Of a stretch of 64,000 bases of DNA, positions 47,823 through 58,320 are shown in pieces (within the stretch, counting starts at the first letter, position 1; the number at the start of each line of letters is the position of its first letter). Source of the stretch: an uncultured bacterium (lineage in GTDB: Bacteria > Nitrospirota > Thermodesulfovibrionia > Thermodesulfovibrionales > Thermodesulfovibrionaceae); NCBI GenBank assembly GCA_937924475.1, contig CALDSV010000034.1:41509-105508 (forward strand), written 5' to 3'. A program made the translations under genes and the position numbers. Under the pieces are notes generated by a model. That model saw only the letters and a program-made list of their open reading frames with translations. It was not told the origin of the DNA and made no database searches.

Positions 47823-47852
47823 TTACAAAAATGTTCTACCTTACAAAAATGT
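47823..47852. promoter_or_regulatory. Two TTACAAAAATGT repeats upstream of porin-amtB operon
   Basis: Exact 12-bp copies at 47823-47834 and 47841-47852, 18 bp apart, about 70-100 bp upstream of the sigma-54 promoter at 47921. The position suits an activator. The same element occurs near nifH and glnA. Confidence 0.55.
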
Positions 47853-47920
47853 CATTAATTTAAAAAGGATAAAAATATAAAATTTATTGAAAAAAAAACC
47901 TTTTTTATGAATTTTAAGTT

Positions 47921-47935
47921 TGGCATGAATTTAGC
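47921..47935 (+). promoter_or_regulatory. Sigma-54 promoter of porin-amtB-glnK operon
   Basis: TGGCATGAATTTAGC: -24 GG and -12 GC separated by exactly 10 bp, matching TGGCAYR-N4-TTGCW with one mismatch. The expected start site is near 47947, giving a short leader with GGAGGTG before the ATG at 47969. Confidence 0.7.
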
Positions 47936-47968
47936 TTTTAAAATAAAAAATCAAATGGAGGTGCAGTT

Positions 47969-48805
47969 ATGAGAAGTTTTAGGTATTTAGTGGTGGTCTT
48001 TGCTCTTCTTCTTTCCTTTTCTGTGGTCAAAGCAGAGGAAGTGAAAAAAGAAGACTCTAAGCCAGAAGAGGACAAGGTTACAGGAAGTGTTTCCCTCGGT
48101 GCTTACAGCAGGTACATCTTCAGAGGTTATGAGCTTAGTTCAGGTAGTGTTGTTCTTCAACCTTCTGTTACAGTTTCTTATAAGGGTTTTTCCGTTAATT
48201 ACTGGGGCAATATTGACTCAAGGGAAAGGCAAACGCAGAGTTTTGTTCCTGATAGGCCAGGCCAAAAAAGTTTTAACGAGTCTGATCTTACTCTTAGCTA
48301 TACCTATGCCATTGATAAGCTTTCTCTTACTGCTGGGTACATCTACTATGGCACTAAGTATGCTGATGAAACAGAAGAAGTTTTCTTAAGTGCAAGCTAT
48401 GATATTATCTCAAAACCTACACTTACAATTTACCGTGACATATCTACCTATCCTGGTACATATATTAATTTATCTTTCTCCCATTCTTTTGAGGTTTATA
48501 AAGATATTACCCTTGACCTGGCAGCATCTTTTGGATACTTCAAAGGTGATGATTCTTACTGGAGAACCTATGATAGTGCTTCAGGTGATTATACAGGGAA
48601 AAAGTACAGTGCCTTTCACGATGGAAAACTTCAGGCAGGTCTTACTATTCCAGTTACGAAGAATTTAACTATTCAGCCTGTTGTCCAATACTGGTTTCCA
48701 CTTTCAAATAAGGCAAAGAGAATTGTTGATGGAAACCCTTACAACCCCAATGGACATCTTGATGATACTTGGGTAGCAGGTTTAGGTATTACATTTAGCT
48801 TTTAA
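47969..48805 (+). CDS. Outer-membrane beta-barrel protein, TIGR02001-like
   Basis: 278 residues with a signal peptide (MRSFRYLVVVFALLLSFSVVKA). The mature protein begins VTGSVSLGAYSRYIFRGYEL and alternates short beta strands to a C-terminal phenylalanine (VAGLGITFSF), the usual outer-membrane insertion signal. This resembles the TIGR02001 family of porin-like proteins. As the first gene of the sigma-54 amtB-glnK operon it may help small nitrogen compounds cross the outer membrane (inference). Confidence 0.75.
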   Translation: MRSFRYLVVVFALLLSFSVVKAEEVKKEDSKPEEDKVTGSVSLGAYSRYIFRGYELSSGSVVLQPSVTVSYKGFSVNYWGNIDSRERQTQSFVPDRPGQKSFNESDLTLSYTYAIDKLSLTAGYIYYGTKYADETEEVFLSASYDIISKPTLTIYRDISTYPGTYINLSFSHSFEVYKDITLDLAASFGYFKGDDSYWRTYDSASGDYTGKKYSAFHDGKLQAGLTIPVTKNLTIQPVVQYWFPLSNKAKRIVDGNPYNPNGHLDDTWVAGLGITFSF

Positions 48806-48817
48806 AGGAGGTAAAAA

Positions 48818-50128
48818 ATGAAAAGATTGATTTCAATATTTTTGCTTATTTTGATGGTTTTAATGTTATCAACAAATTTAATATTCGCTGAGGGGGAAAC
48901 TCCTCAGCCTCAAACTCAGCCAAAGCTTGACACCGGTGATACGGCATGGATGATTGTAGCAACAGCTCTTGTTATGCTTATGACAGTACCAGGACTTGCG
49001 CTTTTTTATGGTGGACTTGCAAAGAAAAAGGATGTGCTTAACACTATTGCTATGAGCTTTGTAACCTATTGCTTAGCAAGTTTCTTATGGGTAGTTTATG
49101 GTTACAGCTTGGCTTTCTCAGGAGATATAGCTGGAATAATTGGACAACTTGATAAAGCATTTTTAGCTGGTGTAAAGGTTGACTCATTACAGGGAACAAT
49201 ACCAGAGGTTTTATTTTCAGTTTTTCAGCTTACTTTTGCTGCGATTACAGTGGCTCTTATAAGTGGTGCATATATTGAAAGAATGAAGTTTTCAGCATGG
49301 GTCCTCTTTATAATTCTATGGATGAGTCTTGTATACGTGCCTGTTGCTCACTGGGTCTGGGGCGGAGGATTTCTTGCACAAATGGGTGCCCTTGACTTCG
49401 CAGGAGGAACAGTTGTTCATATTAATGCTGGTATAGCAGCTCTTATGGGAGTTTTCATACTTGGTAAAAGAAAGAATACCTTGCTTGTCCCAAATAATCT
49501 TACATTGGTTGCAATAGGTGCAGCTCTTCTTTGGTTTGGATGGTTTGGATTCAATGCAGGAAGTGCAGCTGCATCAAATGGATTGGCTGCACAGGCTTTC
49601 ATGAATACAAATACCGCTACAGCCGTGGCAGCTCTTGCATGGATGTTTACAGAGTGGATGATTACCAAGAAACCAACAGTCCTTGGAATTGCATCAGGTA
49701 TGATCGCAGGACTTGTGGCTATTACACCAGCAGCAGGTTTTGTTAATATAGTTGGCTCTGTTATAATTGGTGCAGTAGTAGGTTTCCTATGCTATTTTAG
49801 TGTAACAGCAATGAAGCCAAAGCTCGGATATGATGATGCTCTTGATGTATTTGGAATTCACGGAGTTGCTGGAATAATAGGTGCAATTCTTACAGGAGTA
49901 TTTGCAGACCCAGCAATTAATGAGGCAGGTAAAGGACTTCTTTACGGAAATCCTGGGCAGCTGTGGACACAAACAATCGCAGTTTTAGTAACCATAGTTT
50001 ACACAGCGATAATGACTGCCTTAATATTCCTGATTATTAGAATATTCATGAAGATAAGAGTAAATGAAGAAGAGGAAATAATAGGACTTGATTCTTCTCA
50101 ACACGGTGAAAGAGCCTATAACCTTTAG
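48818..50128 (+). CDS. amtB: Ammonium transporter AmtB
   Basis: 436 residues with a cleavable-looking signal ([17 protein letters not shown]) and eleven transmembrane helices. Family marks are [20 protein letters not shown], the first pore histidine in [18 protein letters not shown] and the second in [20 protein letters not shown]. It conducts ammonium/ammonia across the inner membrane and is blocked by the GlnK trimer. It lies 12 bp after the porin gene and 42 bp before glnK, in the common amtB-glnK order. Confidence 0.93.
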   Translation: MKRLISIFLLILMVLMLSTNLIFAEGETPQPQTQPKLDTGDTAWMIVATALVMLMTVPGLALFYGGLAKKKDVLNTIAMSFVTYCLASFLWVVYGYSLAFSGDIAGIIGQLDKAFLAGVKVDSLQGTIPEVLFSVFQLTFAAITVALISGAYIERMKFSAWVLFIILWMSLVYVPVAHWVWGGGFLAQMGALDFAGGTVVHINAGIAALMGVFILGKRKNTLLVPNNLTLVAIGAALLWFGWFGFNAGSAAASNGLAAQAFMNTNTATAVAALAWMFTEWMITKKPTVLGIASGMIAGLVAITPAAGFVNIVGSVIIGAVVGFLCYFSVTAMKPKLGYDDALDVFGIHGVAGIIGAILTGVFADPAINEAGKGLLYGNPGQLWTQTIAVLVTIVYTAIMTALIFLIIRIFMKIRVNEEEEIIGLDSSQHGERAYNL

Positions 50129-50131
50129 TAG

Positions 50132-50509
<378 letters not shown>

Positions 50510-50545
50510 TACAGAAAATCTTAGCTAATTAGAGTTTGCTATTTT

Positions 50546-50576
50546 AGGCAGGATTCCACATCCTGCCTTTTATTTT
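50546..50576 (+). terminator. Terminator after glnK
   Basis: An 8-bp stem AGGCAGGA / TCCTGCCT with a 7-nt loop is followed by TTTTATTTTCTT. It separates the porin-amtB-glnK operon from nifA. Confidence 0.85.
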
Positions 50577-50577
50577 C

Positions 50578-50607
50578 TTGACTCAATCAGCATTTAGAAT
50601 ATATAAT
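50578..50607 (+). promoter_or_regulatory. Sigma-70-type promoter of nifA
   Basis: TTGACT (50578-50583), 18-bp spacer, TATAAT (50602-50607). The start site should fall near 50614-50616, at the beginning of the GGCAA-N4-TTACC palindrome. Confidence 0.7.
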
Positions 50608-50615
50608 TAATGAAC

Positions 50616-50629
50616 GGCAATTGATTACC
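50616..50629. promoter_or_regulatory. Candidate nitrogen operator GGYAA-N4-TTRCC, copy 2
   Basis: GGCAATTGATTACC lies at the predicted transcription start of nifA, 7 bp before the ATG. A repressor bound here would block initiation. Confidence 0.7.
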
Positions 50630-50636
50630 GTAATTT

Positions 50637-52160
50637 ATGCATAAATACGAAAATATAGAATTAAAGGCTCTCTTTGAAGTAAGTAGGGTTTTAACTTCTT
50701 CTTTTAACCTTGAACGAAATCTCAATTTAGTTTTAGAAATTCTCTCAAAAGAGCTTAATTTGACAAGAGGCAGTATTTTTATTTTTGACAAAAAAAGGGA
50801 AGAGATTAACATTGTTGCTGCTTATGGATTAACAAATGAAGAGATGATGAGAGGAAGATATAGAATTGGTGAGGGAATTGTCGGTAAAGTTATGGAAACA
50901 GGATTGCCGATGTTCATTCCAGACATTGAGAAAGAACCAAAGTTTCTTAATAAGACTGGAAGTAGAATAGATAAAAAGGGGATTTCCTTTTTGTGTGTTC
51001 CCATAAAAATCGAAGATGAGATTTTGGGTGTTATCTCTGCTGACAGAATTTATGCTGAGGAGCAGGGAGATGTGGATGATGATATTCGGGTACTATCCAT
51101 AGTTGCCTCTTTGATTGGTCAGTTTCTTAAGTTGTGGGAGAGTTATAAAATCATGGAAGATGAAAATCTTAGATTAAGATCTCAACTTGAGGATAGATAT
51201 AGTTTACCAAATCTTATTGGACAGTCTCCCTCTTTTCAGGGAGTTATTAAAACAGTAATGAAAGTGGCTGCAACTGATGCAACAGTTTTACTTTTTGGTG
51301 AGTCTGGTACTGGTAAAGAACTTATTGCCCAGATAATTCATTTCCAGAGTAAAAGAGCAAAGGGACCTTTTGTAGCTATAAACTGTGCAGCAATTCCTGA
51401 AAATCTTCTTGAGGCAGAACTTTTTGGTTGTGAAAAAGGGGCTTTCACAGGAGCAGTAAAAAGAATAGGAAGGTTTGAGCAAGCAAAGGGAGGAACTATT
51501 TTCCTTGATGAAATAGGAGAACTACCTCTACAGCTTCAGCCAAAATTACTTAGAGTACTTCAGGAAAGAAAATTTGAACCTCTTGGGTCATCAAAAACTA
51601 TTGATGTGGATGTAAGGATAATTTCAGCAACTAACGTAGACCTTTCAGAGGAGATAAGAAAAGGAAATTTTAGAGAAGATCTCTTCTGGAGGCTAAATGT
51701 CATACCCATTTATATTCCGCCTCTCCGGGAGAGAAAAGAAGATATCCCTTTACTGTTGGAATATTATTTAAAAAAATTTAATCATCTCTATAAGAAATCT
51801 ATAACTATTGATGAAGATGCCTTAAAAATTCTCATATCTTATGACTGGCCAGGGAATGTGAGAGAACTTGCAAACACTATGGAAAGGCTTGTTGTAATGA
51901 CAGAGAATAAAAAAATAGGAATAAAAGACCTTCCTGATACAGTAAAGGGAACTCTTAAAATAAAGGCCTTTCTCTCCGATGAATTGCAGCTTCCCACTGA
52001 AATTGAAGAGCTTGAGAGGATAAGAATAATAGAAACATTGCCTAAGCATAATTTTAATATAAGAAGAACTGCTCTTGCTTTGGGGCTTACAGCAAGGCAG
52101 CTAAGTTACAGAATAAAAAAATACGGTATAAACATTGAGAAAGGATTAAATAAATTATGA
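50637..52160 (+). CDS. nifA: NifA-type sigma-54-dependent activator
   Basis: 507 residues. An N-terminal GAF domain (about 1-165; [20 protein letters not shown], then [11 protein letters not shown]) is followed by the AAA+ domain (about 190-420). That domain has Walker [18 protein letters not shown], the sigma-54 contact loop GAFTGA ([16 protein letters not shown]) and Walker [17 protein letters not shown]-terminal Fis-type helix-turn-helix follows ([20 protein letters not shown]). It should activate the sigma-54 promoters seen here. No ribosome-binding site precedes the ATG; the leader is very short. The cysteine linker of oxygen-sensitive NifA proteins was not seen. Confidence 0.87.
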   Translation: MHKYENIELKALFEVSRVLTSSFNLERNLNLVLEILSKELNLTRGSIFIFDKKREEINIVAAYGLTNEEMMRGRYRIGEGIVGKVMETGLPMFIPDIEKEPKFLNKTGSRIDKKGISFLCVPIKIEDEILGVISADRIYAEEQGDVDDDIRVLSIVASLIGQFLKLWESYKIMEDENLRLRSQLEDRYSLPNLIGQSPSFQGVIKTVMKVAATDATVLLFGESGTGKELIAQIIHFQSKRAKGPFVAINCAAIPENLLEAELFGCEKGAFTGAVKRIGRFEQAKGGTIFLDEIGELPLQLQPKLLRVLQERKFEPLGSSKTIDVDVRIISATNVDLSEEIRKGNFREDLFWRLNVIPIYIPPLRERKEDIPLLLEYYLKKFNHLYKKSITIDEDALKILISYDWPGNVRELANTMERLVVMTENKKIGIKDLPDTVKGTLKIKAFLSDELQLPTEIEELERIRIIETLPKHNFNIRRTALALGLTARQLSYRIKKYGINIEKGLNKL

Positions 52161-52855
52161 AAGCTATAATAAAAAATTCCAAATATGAGGGACCTGGAAG
52201 TATAGAGCATTTTTTTGCTGAAAATTCAATTCCTTATAAAGTTTTTGAAGCTGAAGAAGGAGAGCTGCCTTCAAATCTTGATGGCTTCAATGGCTTGATA
52301 GTTTTAGGTGGTCCTATGGGTGTCTATGAAATGAACAGATACCCTCATCTAAAGGTTGTCTCAAGGCTTATAAGAGAAGGAATAAACAGAAACATAAAAA
52401 TTTTAGGTATATGTTTAGGTGCTCAATTAATAGCTCATACTCTTGGAGCAAGGGTATTTAAAGGACATGGTGAGGAAATAGGTTGGTTTGATATTGAGCT
52501 TACAGGTGAGGGATTAAGAGACTCGGCTATGATATCTCTTGCTAAACATCCTTCTGTTGGAGATATATGGAAAAAATTTAAAGTATTTCATTGGCATGGC
52601 GATACTTTTGAGATGCCTCTTGGAGCAGTACATCTTGCAAGATCAAAACTTTATGAAAATCAGGCATTCAAATACAAAAACTATGTCTATGCCTTTCAAT
52701 TTCATGTTGAAGTAACGAATGATTTATTGGTTGAATGGTTTTCAGACCATCCTCTTAAAGATATCCTTCTGAAGGAAGCAGAAAAAAATCTTCCTGAATA
52801 TTCACAGAGAGCTAAGAATTTTTACAGGTTTTTCTGGGAAGAAGATTTAAAGTAA
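52157..52855 (+). CDS. Class I glutamine amidotransferase (GMP-synthase-like)
   Basis: 232 residues, overlapping nifA by ATGA. The amidotransferase triad is visible: cysteine in [18 protein letters not shown] (about residue 93) and histidine plus glutamate in [33 protein letters not shown] is the oxyanion-hole strand. There is no synthetase domain, so it belongs to the stand-alone GATase1 family related to GuaA and gamma-glutamyl hydrolases. Coupling to nifA suggests a role in glutamine metabolism or sensing, but the acceptor is unknown. Confidence 0.82.
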   Translation: MKAIIKNSKYEGPGSIEHFFAENSIPYKVFEAEEGELPSNLDGFNGLIVLGGPMGVYEMNRYPHLKVVSRLIREGINRNIKILGICLGAQLIAHTLGARVFKGHGEEIGWFDIELTGEGLRDSAMISLAKHPSVGDIWKKFKVFHWHGDTFEMPLGAVHLARSKLYENQAFKYKNYVYAFQFHVEVTNDLLVEWFSDHPLKDILLKEAEKNLPEYSQRAKNFYRFFWEEDLK

Positions 52856-52868
52856 GTCTTGTTAAGGA

Positions 52869-52918
52869 AATCCTTAGGCAGAATAAATCCTCTAAAGGAC
52901 TCATTCTGCCTAAGGATT
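52869..52918. terminator. Bidirectional hairpin between convergent genes
   Basis: A 16-bp perfect stem (52869-52884 with 52903-52918) lies between convergent stop codons at 52855 and 52917 and overlaps the latter. Flanks are A+T rich but the T tracts are short. Confidence 0.7.
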
Positions 52919-55334
52919 AAATATTTTCAACCATTTCCCATACACCACAAGGACAAATTCCAGCACAGAAACCACAGGCAATGCATTTATTATCATCTAC
53001 CACATACTCATATCTACCATCGGGTTTTTCTACTCTGCTTATAGCACCCCAGTAACAAGTCATCTCACACATGTGGCAATCTCTGCATGAACCACAGGAT
53101 AGGCATCTTTCTGCTTCCTGTTCAAGGGAGGAGACAGTACGACATCTCTCGTAGTAGTCAATTTTTACTTTTTCATAGGGTATTCTTGGCCTTAAATCTC
53201 TTGTTATTGGTGCATGCATCAATTCAGCATGTAGATATTCTGCAAGAAGTCTTCCATGTCCTATGGCATGAGTAACAAGTCCTAAACCTGTTACATCACC
53301 TATTGCAAAAACTTTTGGGTTTGAAGTCTGGAAATAGTCATTTATTACAACCCATCCACCCTCTGTATGGATATGGGGTGGAATAAAGTCTAAATCAGGC
53401 ATGTCTCCGATTGCCATTATTACAAAATCAGCATCAAGGCTTGTTCCATCTTTAAAGTAAATTTTCTTTTCTTCTGGTACATATTTTTCAGTAAATTTAG
53501 GCCATATAATCTCTACACCTTTTTGTTTTGCATATTGAAGTTCTGCTCCAAAAGCTGCTGGTTTCTGTATGTCAACAGCTTTTACAGAGGCTGCTCCGCA
53601 AAGGAATGCTTCAACTCCTGCATCCATTCCCACATTTCCTGCACCAATTATTACGACTCGTTTGTCTTTGAGATCAAAAATTTTGCCTCTGTTTATTTCT
53701 CTCATAAATTCATAGGCAGAGATTGTGTATTCTGAACCTGGAAATGGAATCTTTCTTGGTTTGTGAGCTCCCACTGCTATTATGACAAATTCATTTTCCT
53801 TATAAATTTTTTCAAAAAGCTCTTTAGTCACTTTAGTATTAAGATTTATGTCAGGAACAATTTCTCTAAATCTCTCTATTTCTTTACGAAGAATTTCTTT
53901 ATTAAGCCTGTGTTCAGGTATACATAGTTCTATTTTTCCACCAATTTTATCTGTTGCTTCATAAATTGTTACACTATGCCCTTTTAGACTTAACTGCCAA
54001 GCCACAGACATTCCAGCAGGTCCGGCTCCTATTACTGCAACTTTGTGACCTGTAGGCTTTGATTTTTTGGGTGGAGGAAGCTCAAGAGTAGCTTTACCTA
54101 AGTCTTTTACAGAGATGGGCATATCAATTATTCCACGTGTACAAGCTTGCATACAAAGATTTGGACATATCATTCCACAGACAGTAGCTGGAAGTGGGCT
54201 ATATTCAAGGACGAGCTCAAGAGCTTCTTTTACTTTACCAAGCCTTATAAGAGCTGTTCTTTTATGAGTAGGAATATGCGTTGGGCAGCTATAGGCACAG
54301 GGTGGTGCATATTTTTCGTTCGCCCAAACTGGTTTAAATCTACGATACTCGCCTGTTACAATATAGGGAATAACAGTCGGCTCATGGTCAATATATTCGG
54401 CAAAAATTCCACCTTTGCCGACTTCTTTCTCCCAGTAGTCTTTTCTGAAGTCTTCCATTGATACTTTAAACCAGCGTCTCTGCCTTCTTTCTTGAGGAGT
54501 ATATGGAACAAGCTTATGCCATTCAGCAGGACTTTTTGTTAATTCATCATAATAATCCATTCTATCTATTGCAGTTAAATAGGGTTTTAAATTTTCACAA
54601 AGCCATTGCCAGTCTTGTTCACTAAGTTCCAAAAGCTTTACATCTCTTTCAGAGTATCCGTCAATTTTGCCACGAAAATAAATTAATCCACCTACCATTC
54701 CTACACAAGGTCTGTATCCAAGAACACTACGAGGATTGCGAGGATTTACTCCGCAAATTACGGCAATTCCTCCAGCCTTGAACTCTGCGAAAGAGTCTCC
54801 TACATCCCTAAAATACCAGGATTGAGGTGGTTCAAATCTGGGATTATGTTTTGTCATTGTATCGCATCTGGCTCCTCCGCTTCCCTGAACATAGAGAATT
54901 CCTTGGGCAGCAGCATTCCATGCACCGTTTGTAGCATCTCCAAGCACTGTTATCTTAGCACCACAATTAAGCCAACCTACATCATCGGATACACTACCTC
55001 TAACTACAATCTCAGTTCCAAACATTCCCATAGATCCACATCTCTGTCCAACTGGTCCTTCTATGGTTACTTTTACAGGTTCTCCCTGGGGATAAATTCT
55101 TCCACCTATTCCATGTTGACCATCTGCATAGATGTGAAGATTTCTGGCTCCTTGTTTGACTGATTCCTGAATAAATTCTTCCAAAATCCTTGAGGGAATT
55201 CTTTTACCTTTAACATTTCCATAAATGGTTACAGTCTTTTCATCTTTCCACTTAACTGCTTCTTCATAAGATATAATAGACTCATGTAAGCCGATTTTTG
55301 GAGTGGTTTTCCTTTCTTTTTTCTTAGCAGGCAT
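52917..55334 (-). CDS. gltD: Glutamate synthase GXGXG domain fused to GltD-like oxidoreductase
   Basis: About 805 residues from the ATG at 55334 (MPAKKKERKTTPKIG; GGAG upstream). Residues 20-265 are the GltB C-terminal GXGXG beta-helix (DGQHGIGGRIYPQGEPVKVT; MGMFGTEIVVRGSVSDDVGW). From about 340 a GltD-type iron-sulfur segment (PCAYSCPTHIPTHKRTALIR; ATVCGMICPNLCMQACTRGI) leads into FAD (VAVIGAGPAGMSVAWQLSLK) and NAD(P)H (RVVIIGAGNVGMDAG) sites. The C-terminus adds two ferredoxin clusters (CLSCGSCRDCHMCEMTCYWG; CIACGFCAGICPCGVW). It completes the three-gene glutamate synthase with the two genes upstream. Its start overlaps the preceding stop. Confidence 0.85.
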   Translation of the reverse strand: MPAKKKERKTTPKIGLHESIISYEEAVKWKDEKTVTIYGNVKGKRIPSRILEEFIQESVKQGARNLHIYADGQHGIGGRIYPQGEPVKVTIEGPVGQRCGSMGMFGTEIVVRGSVSDDVGWLNCGAKITVLGDATNGAWNAAAQGILYVQGSGGARCDTMTKHNPRFEPPQSWYFRDVGDSFAEFKAGGIAVICGVNPRNPRSVLGYRPCVGMVGGLIYFRGKIDGYSERDVKLLELSEQDWQWLCENLKPYLTAIDRMDYYDELTKSPAEWHKLVPYTPQERRQRRWFKVSMEDFRKDYWEKEVGKGGIFAEYIDHEPTVIPYIVTGEYRRFKPVWANEKYAPPCAYSCPTHIPTHKRTALIRLGKVKEALELVLEYSPLPATVCGMICPNLCMQACTRGIIDMPISVKDLGKATLELPPPKKSKPTGHKVAVIGAGPAGMSVAWQLSLKGHSVTIYEATDKIGGKIELCIPEHRLNKEILRKEIERFREIVPDINLNTKVTKELFEKIYKENEFVIIAVGAHKPRKIPFPGSEYTISAYEFMREINRGKIFDLKDKRVVIIGAGNVGMDAGVEAFLCGAASVKAVDIQKPAAFGAELQYAKQKGVEIIWPKFTEKYVPEEKKIYFKDGTSLDADFVIMAIGDMPDLDFIPPHIHTEGGWVVINDYFQTSNPKVFAIGDVTGLGLVTHAIGHGRLLAEYLHAELMHAPITRDLRPRIPYEKVKIDYYERCRTVSSLEQEAERCLSCGSCRDCHMCEMTCYWGAISRVEKPDGRYEYVVDDNKCIACGFCAGICPCGVWEMVENI

Positions 55335-56991
55335 AGCTAATCTCCAATCTTTCTGCCATTGCTTTATCATCTATACTTAAACCATCAGACATTCCTATTG
55401 GTAATTCCGTGCTTCTTCCCATAGGAGCAAATATCTTACGAAGTTCTACATCAGCTGCCTTAAATACCTCTACCAATCTTTCTGCAACTTTTTCTGGATC
55501 AAGACGTCTATAAAGCTTAGGGTCTTGTGTTGTTATTCCTCTTGGGCATTTACCTGTATTGCATAGGTTACAACGGTTATACTCATCTCCAAGACAATCA
55601 GCTGTTGCCTGCATTATGTATTTCCCCACAGCAACAGCCGATGCTCCAAGCATTATTAAAGCTGCAGCATTTGCAGCAAGATTACCTTTTTTGCCGATAC
55701 CACCTGCTGCAATAAGGGGCAATTCATTCTGTTTACCTTGCTTTACAAGATCAAGATAACATTCTCTAATATTGGAGGCTATAGGATGTCCCATTTTATC
55801 AAGCGATACATTGTAAGCTGCTCCAGTGCCACCATCTTCTCCATCTATACATAAAGCAGAAGCATAGGGATTTCTTGCAAGATTGTTAAGCACAGCCTTT
55901 GCAGTTTTCGTTCCTGAAATTTTTGGATAAACAGGAATTCTAAATCCGAAAGCCATTGACATAGATTGAATCATCTTCATTACAGCTTCTTCAATGGAAT
56001 ATTTTGTTTGATGAGTAGGTGGTGAAGGAAGATCCACATATTTTGGAACTCCTCTTATTTCTGCTATAAGTTTTATTACTTTGGGAGCCATAAGTAATCC
56101 ACCATCTCCTGGTTTTGCTCCTTGACCATATTTTATCTCTATTGCTGCAGGATCTTCTGTCATGTATGGTAGAGTGTGAATTATACTGTCCCATCCAAAA
56201 TAACCTGATGCAATTTGAAGAATAAAATATTTTACATATCTTGATTTTAGAAGTCTGGGAGGAAATCCTCCTTCTCCTGAACACATAACAACTGGTAAAC
56301 CTTCTACTTCATTTAAATATGCCACACCCATAGCCAAACCTTCCCACATGTGAGGTGAAAGAGCTCCAATTGACATGCTTCCAATCATTATGGGAAAAAT
56401 TTCTCTTACAGGAGGTATAAATTTGCCTGAAGATTTATCTAAGACGAGTCTGCCATTCTCAACCTTTAAAGGTAGTTCTTCTGGTGGAAGTATTCTTCCT
56501 ATGTATGAACGAACTCTGAATTCATGCCTTCCAGCATCTAAGGCAGGATCTGTTAGCATTGAAATCCTTGTAAATTTAAGCCTATCGAGAGTAGAAACTG
56601 CAGGGTCATTTCTTCTTCCGCCTCTTTTGTATCCTTCTCCACCACGATTTTTATAGAAAAGAAATTTATTCTGAGGATTATACTCAGGCTCGATAGCATT
56701 ATTTGGACATACAAGAGAGCACATTGCGCAGCCTGTGCAGTAGTTTTCCATATTGTTAACTTGTTCAACAACATGTATAATTCTTCTTACAGGCTTTGGC
56801 TTTGGAGTATCGCCTCCTGATTCAATAACTCTCATGTATTTGACTGTTGGTTTTATTGCTCCATTTGGACACACTGCAGTGCACTGACCGCACCTTTTAC
56901 AACGGTCTTCTCTCCACCTTACAATATATGGAAACTCTTTTATTGTTAATTTATGGTTAAAATCAAGCTTTAAGCCTGTAGCTGGTTCCAT
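55324..56991 (-). CDS. gltB: Glutamate synthase FMN-binding domain protein with ferredoxin N-terminus
   Basis: 555 residues. Two [4Fe-4S] motifs open the protein (CKRCGQCTAVCPNGAIKPTV; CTGCAMCSLVCPNNAIEPEY). The FMN-binding synthase barrel follows (AAIEIKYGQGAKPGDGGLLM; ALCIDGEDGGTGAAYNVSLD; AAGGIGKKGNLAANAAALIM; CNLCNTGKCPRGITTQDP). This is the archaeal-type stand-alone central domain that uses ammonia delivered by the amidotransferase subunit to make glutamate from 2-oxoglutarate. It overlaps both neighbours in the operon. Confidence 0.87.
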   Translation of the reverse strand: MEPATGLKLDFNHKLTIKEFPYIVRWREDRCKRCGQCTAVCPNGAIKPTVKYMRVIESGGDTPKPKPVRRIIHVVEQVNNMENYCTGCAMCSLVCPNNAIEPEYNPQNKFLFYKNRGGEGYKRGGRRNDPAVSTLDRLKFTRISMLTDPALDAGRHEFRVRSYIGRILPPEELPLKVENGRLVLDKSSGKFIPPVREIFPIMIGSMSIGALSPHMWEGLAMGVAYLNEVEGLPVVMCSGEGGFPPRLLKSRYVKYFILQIASGYFGWDSIIHTLPYMTEDPAAIEIKYGQGAKPGDGGLLMAPKVIKLIAEIRGVPKYVDLPSPPTHQTKYSIEEAVMKMIQSMSMAFGFRIPVYPKISGTKTAKAVLNNLARNPYASALCIDGEDGGTGAAYNVSLDKMGHPIASNIRECYLDLVKQGKQNELPLIAAGGIGKKGNLAANAAALIMLGASAVAVGKYIMQATADCLGDEYNRCNLCNTGKCPRGITTQDPKLYRRLDPEKVAERLVEVFKAADVELRKIFAPMGRSTELPIGMSDGLSIDDKAMAERLEISYAC

Positions 56992-58076
56992 ACTTTTACC
57001 TCCTTTGCTTCTGGTGATACTATCACCATTTCATACTTCATGGGATAAATATCTTTTGACTTATCCCGGTCGGGGATAACCTTATCTAATCCGCAAACTT
57101 CAGACATAAGTGCATATTTACCCTTAACTCCTCCTACAACTCCAGGTCTAAGTTTTTTGGAATCTTGCACCATAAAGCATGTTCCGTCAGGAATAAAGCC
57201 AATTACCATGTTTGGACCGTCAATGCACAAAGGTCTGAGAGATTGTTTTATAAGGGCTAAGGCTTCTCTGTCAGGTCTTTGCTCTATCTCTTCCCACTTA
57301 AGGGGAGTGATAATGTCTTTGTAATAGGTAAGAGGAAAACCGAGTTTTTTATGGCAATAATGCAAAATATGGCAAAAAACCTCACTATCTGAGTTGTATC
57401 CAATGTAACCAGGAAATCCTCTACTCATTAGATACTCTCTTATGGGAACAAAAGCTGTATTTTCACCATTTGTCATAGTACAATATCCTTGAATAAAGAA
57501 AGGATGACAGGCATAAAGGCAAATTTGATAGTTTGTATTTTGCCTTCCTTGAGCGAAGATTATTTTAGCTTTTAGGATATCTTTGTCAATTCCGAAGAAT
57601 TCAGCAACTTCAAGAGGATCACCTACTTCCTTAAGGGTTATAACATCAGGATAAAAGGAAAAAACTATTATCGATTCATCACATTCACCCATTTTCCTTA
57701 AAGCTAATCTTGTATTCATTAGGAGCATTTCTTTTTCTTCAAAGGATTTATCCTTCCATTCTTCAGGATAATCATAGAAAGCAGCAAAATAAAAATCACG
57801 AGGTACAATACCTTTTACAGGTTTTATTTTAGGTCTCCATCTATAGAGAAGCTTAAAACCCATTTCCTCCATATAAGCATCAAGCATTTCCAATCCTTTC
57901 TTAGAGCAAATACCAGAAAGAATTGGGAATTCTTTTAGATCTTCAAAACCCGCTAAATATTTAAGTGTTATTCCAAGACCTGAGCCATCATGCCCTTCTT
58001 TCATTGTCTCAAGAGCAAGAATGTTTTCCATGGGTGAAAAAAAATCACCTGAAGTTATTGCTGCTAATCTACACAT
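56970..58076 (-). CDS. Class II glutamine amidotransferase subunit of glutamate synthase
   Basis: 368 residues from the ATG at 58076, chosen because class II amidotransferases need cysteine right after the initiator (M-C-RLAAITSGDFFSP) and GGAG lies upstream; a longer frame from 58109 would bury it. SGLGITLKYL and FPGYIGYNSDSEVFCHILHY are typical of the Ntn fold. It releases ammonia from glutamine for the FMN subunit downstream. First gene of the operon, with a candidate nitrogen operator 29 bp upstream. Confidence 0.82.
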   Translation of the reverse strand: MCRLAAITSGDFFSPMENILALETMKEGHDGSGLGITLKYLAGFEDLKEFPILSGICSKKGLEMLDAYMEEMGFKLLYRWRPKIKPVKGIVPRDFYFAAFYDYPEEWKDKSFEEKEMLLMNTRLALRKMGECDESIIVFSFYPDVITLKEVGDPLEVAEFFGIDKDILKAKIIFAQGRQNTNYQICLYACHPFFIQGYCTMTNGENTAFVPIREYLMSRGFPGYIGYNSDSEVFCHILHYCHKKLGFPLTYYKDIITPLKWEEIEQRPDREALALIKQSLRPLCIDGPNMVIGFIPDGTCFMVQDSKKLRPGVVGGVKGKYALMSEVCGLDKVIPDRDKSKDIYPMKYEMVIVSPEAKEVKVWNQLQA

Positions 58077-58104
58077 CCTAAATCTCCATAAATTTAAAAT
58101 TATC

Positions 58105-58118
58105 GGCAAAAGGTTGCC
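58105..58118. promoter_or_regulatory. Candidate nitrogen operator GGYAA-N4-TTRCC, copy 3
   Basis: GGCAAAAGGTTGCC, a perfect dyad 29 bp upstream of the glutamate synthase operon start (58076). Confidence 0.7.
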
Positions 58119-58151
58119 TTTTGAATAATTATTTATATTGTTACATTATTG

Positions 58152-58164
58152 TTACATTTTTGTC
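58152..58164. promoter_or_regulatory. ACAAAAATGT element between gltB1 and glnA
   Basis: TTACATTTTTGTC, the reverse complement of the element repeated at 47823 and 47841. A further TTACATTATTGTTACA lies at 58141-58156. Confidence 0.5.
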
Positions 58165-58231
58165 AATATTTAAATATAAAAATTATATTGACAAATTGCA
58201 ATATTTAATGATAATATTAACACTGTTGGAT

Positions 58232-58245
58232 GGTAATCATTTGCC
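58232..58245. promoter_or_regulatory. Candidate nitrogen operator GGYAA-N4-TTRCC, copy 4
   Basis: GGTAATCATTTGCC, 76 bp upstream of the glnA ATG; one base pair of symmetry is degenerate (T versus G). Confidence 0.65.
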
Positions 58246-58320
58246 GTCCAAAAATAAGACGATAAATTTTATAAGGAAAAAATATATTTAGTCTTTTAAA
58301 AACAAAAAAAGGAGGATTTT

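Noticed and set aside
47821..47852. Classic NifA site TGT-N10-ACA upstream of the porin-amtB promoter
   Set aside because: The TGT and ACA triplets present are not at N10 spacing; the repeated TTACAAAAATGT is the real pattern.
58105..58245. GG-N9-GC patterns resembling sigma-54 promoters near gltB1 and glnA
   Set aside because: Spacing is 9 instead of the required 10 bp; the symmetry fits a repressor palindrome better.
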